DNA of 64,000 nt from an uncultured Desulfovibrio sp. GTDB lineage: Bacteria; Desulfobacterota; Desulfovibrionia; Desulfovibrionales; Desulfovibrionaceae. Below the pieces are notes generated by a model. It had not been told where the DNA came from and did not search any database. It worked only from the letters and a program-made list of their open reading frames with translations. The position numbers were made by a program, and so were the translations under genes. Of the stretch, positions 18,911-27,994 are shown piece by piece. The stretch is from contig CAJUMQ010000013.1 of the NCBI GenBank assembly GCA_910587035.1, positions 6,140 to 70,139 of the forward strand, given 5' to 3'. How positions within the stretch are numbered: position 1 is the first letter of the stretch; each line of letters begins with the position of its first letter.

Positions 18911-19928
18911 CCAGATTTTCCTTTCCCTGCCTGGCGCCCCACCAGTCCCCCTGCTTATGGGGTGGCACAGGTTGAGCGAGATTCTTTTGGGTCGCCAGAT
19001 CATTCATTGTGACATGGGTTATGGCAAAATTGTCCTCCAGCCAGTCATAATAGGCCTCCATTTTTTTCAGGAAACGCGCAACAGCGGCTTCATCAGCCAT
19101 ATGCGGCGCGCCGCCGGCCATCATTTCGGATGAATGCCAGGTGAGGGAGAGAACCTTGCCTCCTCTGGCCGCATGGAGTTTTGTGGTAAGTTTGAGCAGC
19201 CAGAGAGGATGCTGCACTGGCAACAGGGCCAATGCCCCCCAGTGGCGCAGGTTTGCGCGCATCATCTGGGCAGCTGGCGGCAGGGACGCCAGTTTGCGCA
19301 CAAGAGGGGTCACAGTGAGCGGCACCTCGAGAATTTCCCTTCCCCCGGCAGACACCAGGTAGGGATCAGCCGGCGCGTCAAAATGATCAGGGCCGTCCTG
19401 GGATGCCCAAAGATGCAGAGGCCGCACCGAGGCATCACAGACAATGCCCCGCTCGGCCAGTAGCGGCCAATGGGGGGCATGGAGATCCCAGCGCCCCATG
19501 CGGAAGGCAGCCACCGGTCCGCCCTGAAAATCATTGGCCACGCTGAGCAGATTATCGAGTTTTGCGCCCAACAGATCCAGATTCACAGATGCAGCCGGCA
19601 CACTGCGCAGCATTTTGGGCACAGTCTCTCTCTTGTCCAGAGAATAGGGCGGCGTATTCCAGTGATGCAGATGCGCCCCTATCTGCGCGCCATGCCTGTC
19701 GCGCAGATCCTCCAGCACCTTGCGTGATGATGCGTCACAAAGTGTGCCAAAAGCGCAAAACAGGGTGGGTTTGGCTCCTCGTTCCAGCAGGGGGGCGAGT
19801 TTTGCCAGGGAGGCCGTGTTTTTAACAGATGGCTCGCGGCAAATGTAGGTGCCACCAAACAGCCCCTCCTCCTCAACATCCAGGGCCAGGGCCAGCAGAA
19901 GCGGCTTGCGTTCAGGCATTCCCGTCAC
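18903..19928 (-). CDS. Polysaccharide deacetylase-like protein
   Basis: 341 residues. ALDVEEEG near the N-terminus and IGAHLHHWNTPPY resemble the metal-binding Asp-Asp and H-x-x-H motifs of the NodB-like carbohydrate esterase 4 fold, and TWHSSEM near the C-terminus provides a further conserved His. No signal peptide, so it probably acts in the cytoplasm on a lipid-linked or nucleotide sugar intermediate. It is nested between two GT4 genes with 8-bp and 17-bp overlaps, implying one operon. The motifs are divergent, so activity is inferred, not certain. Confidence 0.72.
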   Translation of the reverse strand: MTGMPERKPLLLALALDVEEEGLFGGTYICREPSVKNTASLAKLAPLLERGAKPTLFCAFGTLCDASSRKVLEDLRDRHGAQIGAHLHHWNTPPYSLDKRETVPKMLRSVPAASVNLDLLGAKLDNLLSVANDFQGGPVAAFRMGRWDLHAPHWPLLAERGIVCDASVRPLHLWASQDGPDHFDAPADPYLVSAGGREILEVPLTVTPLVRKLASLPPAAQMMRANLRHWGALALLPVQHPLWLLKLTTKLHAARGGKVLSLTWHSSEMMAGGAPHMADEAAVARFLKKMEAYYDWLEDNFAITHVTMNDLATQKNLAQPVPPHKQGDWWGARQGKENLDA

Positions 19929-21198
19929 CGCAGGCAGATTTCAGGTAGAGATCGCGCAGGGCAGTTGTGTTGCGGTCGGGATCAAACATCTCATTGACCA
20001 GCTTGCGTCCCCGCCTGGCCATGCAGAGAGCCTGGGGCCAGTCCGCGAACATGCGGCGTATGGCTTCGGCCAGTGCCCTGGGATCGCGCTGGCAAACCAG
20101 CAACCCTGTCTCGCCATCACGAATAACCTCCGCGATGCCGCAAACATCGGTGGCCACCACAGGCATGCCACGTGAGAGAGCCTCCATAATCACATTGGGG
20201 ATACCGTCCCTGTCCCCATTGCCATGCACAACACTGGGGACCACCATGACATCATGCTCCCGCATGATGGCGGCCAGCCTGTCATTGGGGGCAAAGCCAG
20301 GCATGTCGATACAATCCTCGAGGCCAAGACGCCTGCGCAGGGCCAGCAGTTTGCGCCGCCAGGAACCGTCCCCAACCAGGGTTAGCCGCGCGGGAAAGCC
20401 CTCCCGCTTCAGCCTGGCCATGGCTGTGAACAGTTCCGGGAAGCCCTTGGTGCGCGCAAAGCGCCCGACGGCAAGAATGCGAAAAGGGCAGCCCGGCTGC
20501 CGCTCCCTGTCTGGTGGCGATACCGAAAGGGTAAGGCTGTTGTAGATGAGAAAAATGCTGTCCTTCTTGTGGTCTGGGCAGAAACTGGCCAGCCAGTCCA
20601 CATTGGCCGAGTTGTTGGTGCGGATGAAAAGCGCCTCCGCCGCCTTTTCGGCAAGAATGCCATCCTCAGGATAAATGTCACCCGCCCTGCCGGTGAAGGC
20701 AAAGGGAATGCCGGAAAGACAGGATGCGATCCAGGCAGCCGTGGCCGGCCCATTGGCCCAGGAGGAGTGAATAAGGTTAATGCCGGCAGCCACGCATTTG
20801 CGCGCCAGCAGAAAACCGGCCAGGAAACACCAGATATTCTCGCAAAGGGATTCAAGGTTGCGCATTCTGCGGAAGAGGCCCTTGCGCATGAGGCGCCAGA
20901 CAAATTTCGGCCTTTTGCCAAGCTCCCTGAAAAAGGCGCCCATTATGTCCGGCAAGGCGGCAATGCCCATGCGGCAGACCGGGCCGCCATAGGCAAGCAT
21001 GGTGGCCGAGCAACCCTTCAGGGACTTGCCATACATGGTGTACACGCTGATATCGAGCCCTCTTTTCCGCAGATTCGCTATCTCGCGAAAAATAAAGGTC
21101 TCCGAAGACAGGGGAAACCACAGCAGCACATAGGCAATGCGCGGGCCATCCGAACCGCAGCCGCCCATATGCCCGGGAGTGCCGCCATTTTCAGGCAT
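19912..21198 (-). CDS. GT4 family glycosyltransferase (paralog)
   Basis: 428 residues, GT-B fold. FRILAVGRFARTKGFPELF, LTLVGDG, the GFAPNDRLA segment and GIPNVIMEALSRGMPVVAT with the E-x7-E donor motif mark family GT4. The N-terminal YVLLWFPLSSETFIFREI closely parallels the other glycosyltransferase of the operon (17549-18910), so the two are paralogs and probably add successive sugars. ATG 21198 overlaps the oxoamine synthase stop by 8 bp, the same arrangement seen at the other junctions of this operon; the longer frame to 21306 has a basic, implausible leader. An internal ATG (MGGCGSDGP) is possible. Confidence 0.87.
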   Translation of the reverse strand: MPENGGTPGHMGGCGSDGPRIAYVLLWFPLSSETFIFREIANLRKRGLDISVYTMYGKSLKGCSATMLAYGGPVCRMGIAALPDIMGAFFRELGKRPKFVWRLMRKGLFRRMRNLESLCENIWCFLAGFLLARKCVAAGINLIHSSWANGPATAAWIASCLSGIPFAFTGRAGDIYPEDGILAEKAAEALFIRTNNSANVDWLASFCPDHKKDSIFLIYNSLTLSVSPPDRERQPGCPFRILAVGRFARTKGFPELFTAMARLKREGFPARLTLVGDGSWRRKLLALRRRLGLEDCIDMPGFAPNDRLAAIMREHDVMVVPSVVHGNGDRDGIPNVIMEALSRGMPVVATDVCGIAEVIRDGETGLLVCQRDPRALAEAIRRMFADWPQALCMARRGRKLVNEMFDPDRNTTALRDLYLKSACGDGNA

Positions 21199-22525
21199 CG
21201 GAGCTGTCACTGTCTCCCTGTTCCTCCGTCTCTGGCGCAGCGGCATGTTCCATTCTGTACTTCTCCACAATCTCTCTGGCTCCCGGCAACTCCTCCACCA
21301 CCGCATCCAGGGACTTGCGCACCAGCTCCTCGGTGTGGGAGGCGGAGATAAAGAAACGCAGCCTGGCTGTGCCCTCCCGCACCGCGGGGAAGGATACGGG
21401 CATCACATATATACCGCGTTTGAGCAATGCCTGGGAGAGAAAACCGGAAACCATGGAATCGCCCACAATGACAGGAATGACAGCATAACCCTGCGCGGCG
21501 CCTGTATCCAGGCCCAGACTCTGGGCATAATGCAGAAAATACTGGCTTATGTTTTGCAGCCTCTGCACCCGCTCCGGCTCGCGCAGCATAATTTCCAAAG
21601 CTTTATGGCAGGCTGTGGCAATCACCGGCGGCATGCCCACGCTGAACACAAAACCCGGCGAGCCGTATTTGAGGAAGCGGATGATATCGCCCCTGCCAGC
21701 TATGAATCCGCCACAGCCGCACATGGCCTTGGAGAGGGTGCTCATCCACATGTCCACATCATTGGGATTGATGCCAAAATATTCGCGCACGCCCCTGCCA
21801 GTGGCGCCCAGCACTCCCAGGGAGTGCGCTTCATCCACCAGCAGCATGCAGTCATATTTCTTCTTGAGCTCAATCAGGCGTGGCAGATCGGGAATGTTGC
21901 CATCCATGCTGAACAGGCCTTCGGTGACAATGACAGCGTATTTATGCTGGGAGCGGTATTTCTCCAGCATCTGCTCAAGGGAATCGCAATCATTGTGCCC
22001 GTAGGAATAACGGGCCGAGCCGGAAAGCAGCGCCCCCTGCACCAGGGAGTTGTGAGCCAGTCCGTCATGGAAGATGGCATCCCTGGCCCCGTACATGAAG
22101 CCCAGGGTATTGACATTGGCCGCATGGCCGCTGACGTAGACAATGGCGTCATCCACCTCGTAAAGATCGGCAAAAGCCTGTTCCAGCGCCCTGTGCTGCG
22201 GCCTCTCGCCGCCCACCAGCCTGCTTGCGCCGGCGGATGTGCCAAAGGTGGCCGCGGTCTCGCACACGGCAGCCGTTATCTCGGGGTGCGCATTGAGATC
22301 GAGATAATCATAAGTGGAAAAATTTATATATTCGCGGCCATTGATGCTGGTTGTGGCCTTGGCCGCGCGATCATGGCAGGCAAACAGGGGGTTTGCCATG
22401 CCCATTGCCTCGGCGCTCTCCACCATCCTTTCAAAGGAAAGCTTGGCGCGTTTGCGATTGAAGCCGGCCATGGGATGCTCCCGGCCTATGCCACCATCCG
22501 CCCCGGAAAAACCATTGTCTTTCAT
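21191..22525 (-). CDS. Alpha-oxoamine synthase (AONS/SPT-like, PLP-dependent)
   Basis: 444 residues of the 8-amino-7-oxononanoate synthase / serine palmitoyltransferase / CqsA family. Visible are SAGASRLVGGERPQHRALE, the DEAHSLGVLG motif with the PLP-stacking His region, and the Schiff-base lysine in STLSKAMCGCGG. These enzymes condense an amino acid with an acyl-CoA or acyl-ACP, releasing CO2 to give an alpha-amino ketone. The absence of biotin genes and the presence of an ACP-bearing polyketide protein divergently encoded next door suggest a secondary-lipid rather than biotin role. First gene of the minus-strand glycoconjugate operon. The C-terminal ~20 residues are acidic and non-conserved. 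Confidence 0.88.
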   Translation of the reverse strand: MKDNGFSGADGGIGREHPMAGFNRKRAKLSFERMVESAEAMGMANPLFACHDRAAKATTSINGREYINFSTYDYLDLNAHPEITAAVCETAATFGTSAGASRLVGGERPQHRALEQAFADLYEVDDAIVYVSGHAANVNTLGFMYGARDAIFHDGLAHNSLVQGALLSGSARYSYGHNDCDSLEQMLEKYRSQHKYAVIVTEGLFSMDGNIPDLPRLIELKKKYDCMLLVDEAHSLGVLGATGRGVREYFGINPNDVDMWMSTLSKAMCGCGGFIAGRGDIIRFLKYGSPGFVFSVGMPPVIATACHKALEIMLREPERVQRLQNISQYFLHYAQSLGLDTGAAQGYAVIPVIVGDSMVSGFLSQALLKRGIYVMPVSFPAVREGTARLRFFISASHTEELVRKSLDAVVEELPGAREIVEKYRMEHAAAPETEEQGDSDSSDA

Positions 22526-23206
22526 GCCGCGTCCTTAAAAATTGCATTCAGGATATATGCCCTGCGGCCACCTGGCGCATCTGCCTGACAAATCAGGTGC
22601 GCCCGGCGCGACACTGCCTGGCATCCCCATTGCCTGACACAGGCAATGGCATTGCCACAGGGGGCAGGCGCGGAATATAAGACCGCAAAACTGACCCGCA
22701 AACAGGGCCAGACATAGTCTGGCATCGGCAGCCACATGGCTCTCAGCCATGCCGCAAACAGACATGGCGGCATGGGGTGTGGCCAAGATTAACCCATCAT
22801 GCCGGTCAAGGCAAGTTCAGGCATTGGCCTATCAGACATTGCCTGCCGCGAATGATCAGGAACAGAGCGACAAGCAAGGCGAGAAAAAATCCGCATGCCT
22901 GCACCCGCAAGCATTCCAGCCACTGCCATAACCAGTCGTCAAAACCGTAAATATCATTCATGCAATAAACTGGAGAACTCCCATATTCTCTCCATGGGGG
23001 CGCGCCAGTCTGGACATAAGGGCTCTATTGCGCTAGTTTCTTTGCTGTATTGTCAAGGACATGCCAAATATCCATTATATTCAGCCGGATTTGCCAGACA
23101 CGGGCAACCTGGTTTTAAGCGCGTGCTCGATTGAAACTCCGCCACAGTCCTGGCATCAGGCGCATTTTGTCCGCAGCAACAGCACCGAGGTTTACGGCAG
23201 TCGCAC
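22526..23206. other. 681-bp divergent intergenic region
   Basis: It separates the two divergent glycoconjugate operons and must hold their promoters, but I see no convincing -35/-10 pair. A perfect 10-bp stem with a 3-nt loop (22627-22649, ccattgcctg/caggcaatgg) is present, and the word cattgcctg recurs near 22847. Short open frames here lack ribosome sites and recognisable motifs. Confidence 0.5.
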
Positions 23207-26200
23207 ATGGCCCATACCACCATTGACGCGGATATTCGTGACAATTCCACCGCAGATGTGAATCTCGACGGCATTGCCTATGCGCTGCTGCCACACCATG
23301 GCGCGCGCTGGCGCATTGCGGCCACCAATCCCGCCTGGCTCGAAGAGATAGCCGCGTGGCCGGATCCGGATGAATCCAGGATGGCCCAGCTTGCGGAGCG
23401 GGGCATATGGCTGGCGCCAGAAGCCCCCCCCAGCCCCCTTGCGGTGATGTGCTGCGGCCTGGGCTCTGTCTGGCCTGGCATGGGCGCCGGGCTTTATGAC
23501 AATTTTCCCGCTGCCAGACTGGCCATGGACCGCATCGCCGCACTTGCAGACTGGGATGTTCTGGCCCTGATGGACGAGACGGGGCTGGAAAAAATCACCC
23601 AGACCCGATGGCAAATTCCCTATCTGTTCATGCTGGAATATGCCCAGTGGAGCCAGTTTGTCTCCCTTGGCCTCAAGCCGGCCATGATCTGCGGGCACAG
23701 TCTTGGGGAGCTGGTGGCCCTGTGCCTGGCCGGAGTGTATTCCCTTGAGGCTGCCTGGCATCTTCTGGAAATAAGGGCCGAGCACATGGCCGAGCTGGAG
23801 GCCGGAGCCACCCGTGAAAGCGGCATGCTGGCCATATCCGCCCCCTGGGAAACCATTTCTGAAATTCTGGGAGAATATCCCGGGCTGCATGTCTCCAACA
23901 GCAACACACCGCGCCAGTACATCCTCAGCGGCCCCCGCGAGGCCTTAACGGCAGTGCGCAAATCCCTGCGGCGCCAGCGTGTGCCGGCCATGCTGCTCAA
24001 CATCGACCTTGCCTTTCACAATCCCGCCATGCGCATTCTGCGCGATCTCTCGGAGCGCCGGCTCAATGGCCTAACAATGCACCCACCGGCCGTGCCCATG
24101 CTCTCCTGTGTCACCGGCGCGCCCTACCCTGATACAAGGCCGGAGATCTGCAGATACATCACTGACCTTGATGAAAATACGGTGGATTGGACCGGCTCGG
24201 TTATGGCCATGCGGAGCAAGTACGGCATAGACTGCTTTCTTGAGCTTGGCCCGCAGGAAACCCTTTGCGGCCTTGTGCGGGAGATTGACGGCAGCTCCGC
24301 CTGCATGGCCTCCTCCGCCAAAGGCCGCGAGGCGGATGCCATGCGCGAAGTCTGCGCCAGGCTTTTCTCCCTGGGCCATACCTCCCTGGCGGCCATAAAA
24401 AAATGCCGCGCATCGAGGCCAACCACTGTGCCCGCGACCGCCACGGCGCCCCCAAGGCCGCTGCAGCAACCGGGCGATGACGTCTATCGCGGCATCCCGG
24501 CCAGCCAGGTGCATGCAATCCTGAATCTCATTGGCAGCGCCTGCCATGTGGAGCCTGCCTCCATCACTCCACAGATGGATTTGCGCCACGATCTGGCCCT
24601 GCGCTCCAGCAACTTCCCATTTCTGGTGCAGGAGGCCGAAAAGCTGTTTGACCAGACCATTGAGCTGGAGAATCTTACACAGATTGTCACAGTCGCCGAC
24701 CTGGTCTTTTTCCTGTCCGGCAAACAGAACGACACACCAGCACAGGATGGCTCGGCCCAGGCGCGAGCGGCAAGCTTTCTCGCGCGCTGTGCGCCTCTGG
24801 AAAGATTCGTGGTGGAGAACACCTCTGGCGCCCTTGCGCCGGCCAGGCTTGACCCGGGCGCAGCAGTCTGGCCCCCAAACCCCCTTGTGCCGCTTTGCAT
24901 ATTTGACGAAACACTGGCGCCGGACATCTGGAGCGGCCTTGCGCCACTGGGTGGGATCCTGGCCATTCCAGCCTGGCTTTTGCCCAAATGCGGGCACCTT
25001 GCGGAAGCTGGGGCGGAGATTGTGCCCCTGGATTGCGGCCCGGAGCTGGAGCCAGATGCTCTGGCTGCAGCTCTGGAAAGGCTTTTCGCCACATACGGAT
25101 CCCCGGCCTCCCTGTTTTTGGCCCCACCTCCCTGCGATGCCGACGATGTCGAGGCCATGCGCAACCGGGTGACCCTTGTCGCAGATATTTTTGACCGCCT
25201 TGCGCACAGGCTGCCTGATGAGCGGCTTTGCGTGCTGCAGCGCCTTGAGTTCTCCGTAGAGAGCCCCGCGGCCCCGCCTGCGCTTTCGCCATTGCGGGAG
25301 TTTGCGGAAAAATGGGCTGACGGTCAAAGGCGCAAATATGTCTGCTGGCTGGATGAGCGCGCCGGTGGCGAGCTAAGGAACATGCATGAATGCGGCGACA
25401 TGCTGGCTTTGGAAATTCTCTATGGCCGCGCCCCCTTTACAGTCTGGAAAAGATGGAAGCCAGGCGCCACCCTGCCCCTGCGCTATTGCCAGGCCGCAGA
25501 CATCCTCTGGCCGGTATTTGCCGATGCATCCCCTCCGCTGCCGCCGCAGGCATCCCAGTTTCAGGGGCTGCGCCAGTATTCCCGCTTTGCGGACCAGACG
25601 CTTTCAAGCCATGGCGCCGAAGGCATGTGCGGTTATGGCCAAAAGCAGTGGCCAGGGGCGCCCTGGCTGCCTGTGACAGCCATTCTGGAGGCGGTGTATG
25701 ACACATCCGCGCTGCTGGCCCCCTGGCTGAAGGTTATGGGCTTCTCCGACATCAGGCTTTTTGAATTTCCCTCCCTGCCGCCAGGCGTGACGCGCGAATG
25801 CCGCAGCTGCGCCACTCTCAAACCCTGGCTCATGCTGGAGGGAGTATTCACCAGAATGAGCAGGGTAACCCTGGCTGCCCGCGGCATTTCCACCAATGGC
25901 CGGCATATGCGGGATTACGAGCCTGTGTGTGACGCCCTGTGCTTTCTTGCCGCCAGTGTGCCCCCGCCCCCGCCCGTCTGGGATTCCGGCACAGGCCAGG
26001 GAGCATGGTGCATGTCTTCGCAAAAAGTTTTTTATGACGCGCTTGGACTTGGCCAACCCTGGCGGCAGCTTGTGGGCTGGCGCCGTTTCGGCCTCTCCGG
26101 CGATGATGCCACCCCAGGCTGGGAATTTCTGCTCGATCTGGGCGGCATTGCAAGGAAAAAAATTTGGGACTATAAGCATATACTGTATATTATAGAAAGC

Positions 26201-26482
26201 GCCCTGCTGGGTGGGCTGGAAGCCATTGCTCTTGAAGAGAACGGCGGCGAATCCTTAAAGACCGAAGATGTCTGCGGAGTTCTCAAAAAATGGCGTCCGG
26301 CAACCATCGGCTTTATCCGTTTTGGCCCGGGGAATGGTCTCTGGCCGGAAACTGCCGCCATGTGCCTGCAACTGCGCCAGTCCTGGCGCAATGAGCGCAT
26401 TGTGCGCTATGACGCCCAGGCGGCCATCCCTGGCCACTCGCCAATATTGACAATGCACCATCTCGAATTTGCAAGAACCTGA
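23207..26482 (+). CDS. KS-less polyketide synthase-like protein (AT-ACP-KR?-DH-like)
   Basis: 1091 residues. An acyltransferase domain occupies about 80-390, with the serine motif GHSLGE and the conserved downstream His/Asn region. An acyl carrier protein-like domain follows (about 425-505); the usual DSL is replaced by RSSNFP. Residues ~530-770 have no cofactor motif I can see and may be a decayed ketoreductase-like region. From ~785 a double-hotdog dehydratase-like domain starts with SSHGAEG...PGAPWLP, echoing HxxxGxxxxP. No ketosynthase exists here or nearby. Likely role: loading/processing an acyl chain for the oxoamine synthase or the exported glycoconjugate. No strong ribosome site precedes ATG 23207. 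Confidence 0.75.
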   Translation: MAHTTIDADIRDNSTADVNLDGIAYALLPHHGARWRIAATNPAWLEEIAAWPDPDESRMAQLAERGIWLAPEAPPSPLAVMCCGLGSVWPGMGAGLYDNFPAARLAMDRIAALADWDVLALMDETGLEKITQTRWQIPYLFMLEYAQWSQFVSLGLKPAMICGHSLGELVALCLAGVYSLEAAWHLLEIRAEHMAELEAGATRESGMLAISAPWETISEILGEYPGLHVSNSNTPRQYILSGPREALTAVRKSLRRQRVPAMLLNIDLAFHNPAMRILRDLSERRLNGLTMHPPAVPMLSCVTGAPYPDTRPEICRYITDLDENTVDWTGSVMAMRSKYGIDCFLELGPQETLCGLVREIDGSSACMASSAKGREADAMREVCARLFSLGHTSLAAIKKCRASRPTTVPATATAPPRPLQQPGDDVYRGIPASQVHAILNLIGSACHVEPASITPQMDLRHDLALRSSNFPFLVQEAEKLFDQTIELENLTQIVTVADLVFFLSGKQNDTPAQDGSAQARAASFLARCAPLERFVVENTSGALAPARLDPGAAVWPPNPLVPLCIFDETLAPDIWSGLAPLGGILAIPAWLLPKCGHLAEAGAEIVPLDCGPELEPDALAAALERLFATYGSPASLFLAPPPCDADDVEAMRNRVTLVADIFDRLAHRLPDERLCVLQRLEFSVESPAAPPALSPLREFAEKWADGQRRKYVCWLDERAGGELRNMHECGDMLALEILYGRAPFTVWKRWKPGATLPLRYCQAADILWPVFADASPPLPPQASQFQGLRQYSRFADQTLSSHGAEGMCGYGQKQWPGAPWLPVTAILEAVYDTSALLAPWLKVMGFSDIRLFEFPSLPPGVTRECRSCATLKPWLMLEGVFTRMSRVTLAARGISTNGRHMRDYEPVCDALCFLAASVPPPPPVWDSGTGQGAWCMSSQKVFYDALGLGQPWRQLVGWRRFGLSGDDATPGWEFLLDLGGIARKKIWDYKHILYIIESALLGGLEAIALEENGGESLKTEDVCGVLKKWRPATIGFIRFGPGNGLWPETAAMCLQLRQSWRNERIVRYDAQAAIPGHSPILTMHHLEFART

Positions 26483-26527
26483 AACCATGCCGCGCAGGCA
26501 GCGCATTGGCCTGCCGGGAGAAAAAAA

Positions 26528-27994
26528 ATGCCGCACAATGCCGGTAAAGTTCATTGCCGAACTTTCATCATTGCCCTGATTCTGGGTTTCAGCCTTGCCA
26601 TGGGCGCATGCGCCTCCAACAAGGCTGGCCTCAAATCACCCGAGCTCCCGGCCAGGCACTGGCTTGATGAGGCGCCAGGGGTGCCGGTGGAAAACAAACG
26701 CAAGCTGGATGCAGCCCTGCCCAATCTCTATGATCCGTCCAAGAGCTTCGATTTTGAGGAGTGCGTGTTTCTGACCATCCAGCAGTCGCCCCTGCTGGTT
26801 AACAGCGCTGTGGACATAGAGATAAAGCGTGTGGCCCTCACAGACGCGGTTTGGAAATATCTGCCTGAGCCACGGATGACCTTCACAGTCACCAACAATA
26901 TGACCCGCTACAACATGGATGAGCAGGATACGCCAGGCGACTACGGGCGCACAAAGGTGCGTGTTGGCTTTGAGGCCGTCTTTCCCAATCCGGTGGCAAC
27001 CTATTTTGAGCACAAGGTGCAGCAGATAATGCTTAATCTGGCCATATCAACCCATCGCAAGGCCGTGGGCGAGGCCATATACAACATTGCCCAGGCATAT
27101 CTGCGGCTGCAGGCCAGGCGCGACATTCTGGCCGCCCAGAAGGAGATGCTGCCATTGTCCAGGGAGATGATCTCATACTGGCAGCAGGTGGAAAGCGTGG
27201 ATGGGCGCCAGGGTGTGGCCCTGAATCTGGCCCGCCAGTCCCAGAGGGAGCAGGAACTGACAGTTGAAAAGACCGGCATGCAGGAGGTTATGGAGCGCAC
27301 ACGCCTGAAAATGCTGGCCGGTGTGGATGCCCAGCAGCGCTTCAATGTCGACACCAGCGACGCCAATGACATCCTGGCCGGTTTTGACGGCAAGGCCCTT
27401 AAATGGGAGGATCGCTGGCAAGCCACGGAAGACGACCTGCTGCTCCGGGCTCAGGTAAAACTGGCAGACTACAATATTCTTGTAGCCTGGGCGCAGTACA
27501 TTCCCAATCTGACACTTAAAATCAACAATGAGCCTCCAGCCGGCCAATATCAGACCCCCCATGGCGAGGAGGACACCTTCATCCATTTTGTCTTTGATTT
27601 TCCGCTGCTCGATTGGGGGAGGCGCTACAGGGGCGTACAGACGGCCAGGATGCAGAAGGCGCAGGCCTTCCATGACATGGCCCGCAAGCGCGGGGATTAT
27701 TCCAACCAGTGGCTGGAGGCCGAGCAGTCGGTTGATCTGGCCCGCACGGAAATGCAACTGCAGAAAACACGTTTTGAAACAGCCGAAATGCAATACAAGG
27801 AAGCGCGCATAGCCTTCAATGAAGGCACCACCGAACTGCCGGAGGTGGTCAACAGACGCGAGAGCATGGTGGCGGCGCATATAGCCTTTATCCAGGCGGA
27901 GCTGGAATACAAGCTGGCCCAGCTTAAATGGATGTATGTGGCCAATGTTCTCCAGGAGCGTTTTCTCGGGCTGCCGGCCAAGGAGTTCATGTGA
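26528..27994 (+). CDS. TolC-like outer-membrane channel lipoprotein
   Basis: 488 residues. The leader ends in MGAC (C28 or so), a lipobox, so the protein is an outer-membrane lipoprotein of the OprM/TolC (OEP) class. Long heptad-rich helices (about 150-250 and 350-470) are those of the periplasmic tunnel. It sits directly before an HlyD-type adaptor with a TGATG stop/start, the usual pairing, but no inner-membrane pump is encoded alongside. A role in moving the locus product across the outer membrane is inferred. Confidence 0.85.
   Translation: MPHNAGKVHCRTFIIALILGFSLAMGACASNKAGLKSPELPARHWLDEAPGVPVENKRKLDAALPNLYDPSKSFDFEECVFLTIQQSPLLVNSAVDIEIKRVALTDAVWKYLPEPRMTFTVTNNMTRYNMDEQDTPGDYGRTKVRVGFEAVFPNPVATYFEHKVQQIMLNLAISTHRKAVGEAIYNIAQAYLRLQARRDILAAQKEMLPLSREMISYWQQVESVDGRQGVALNLARQSQREQELTVEKTGMQEVMERTRLKMLAGVDAQQRFNVDTSDANDILAGFDGKALKWEDRWQATEDDLLLRAQVKLADYNILVAWAQYIPNLTLKINNEPPAGQYQTPHGEEDTFIHFVFDFPLLDWGRRYRGVQTARMQKAQAFHDMARKRGDYSNQWLEAEQSVDLARTEMQLQKTRFETAEMQYKEARIAFNEGTTELPEVVNRRESMVAAHIAFIQAELEYKLAQLKWMYVANVLQERFLGLPAKEFM

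Noticed and set aside
21191..22525. Biotin synthesis bioF
   Set aside because: The fold matches the oxoamine synthase family, but no other biotin gene is nearby and the context is a glycan/polyketide locus, so I did not assign the symbol.
24071..25327. 418-codon open frame on the minus strand
   Set aside because: Antisense to the AT/ACP part of the polyketide protein, which has clear motifs; no independent coding evidence.
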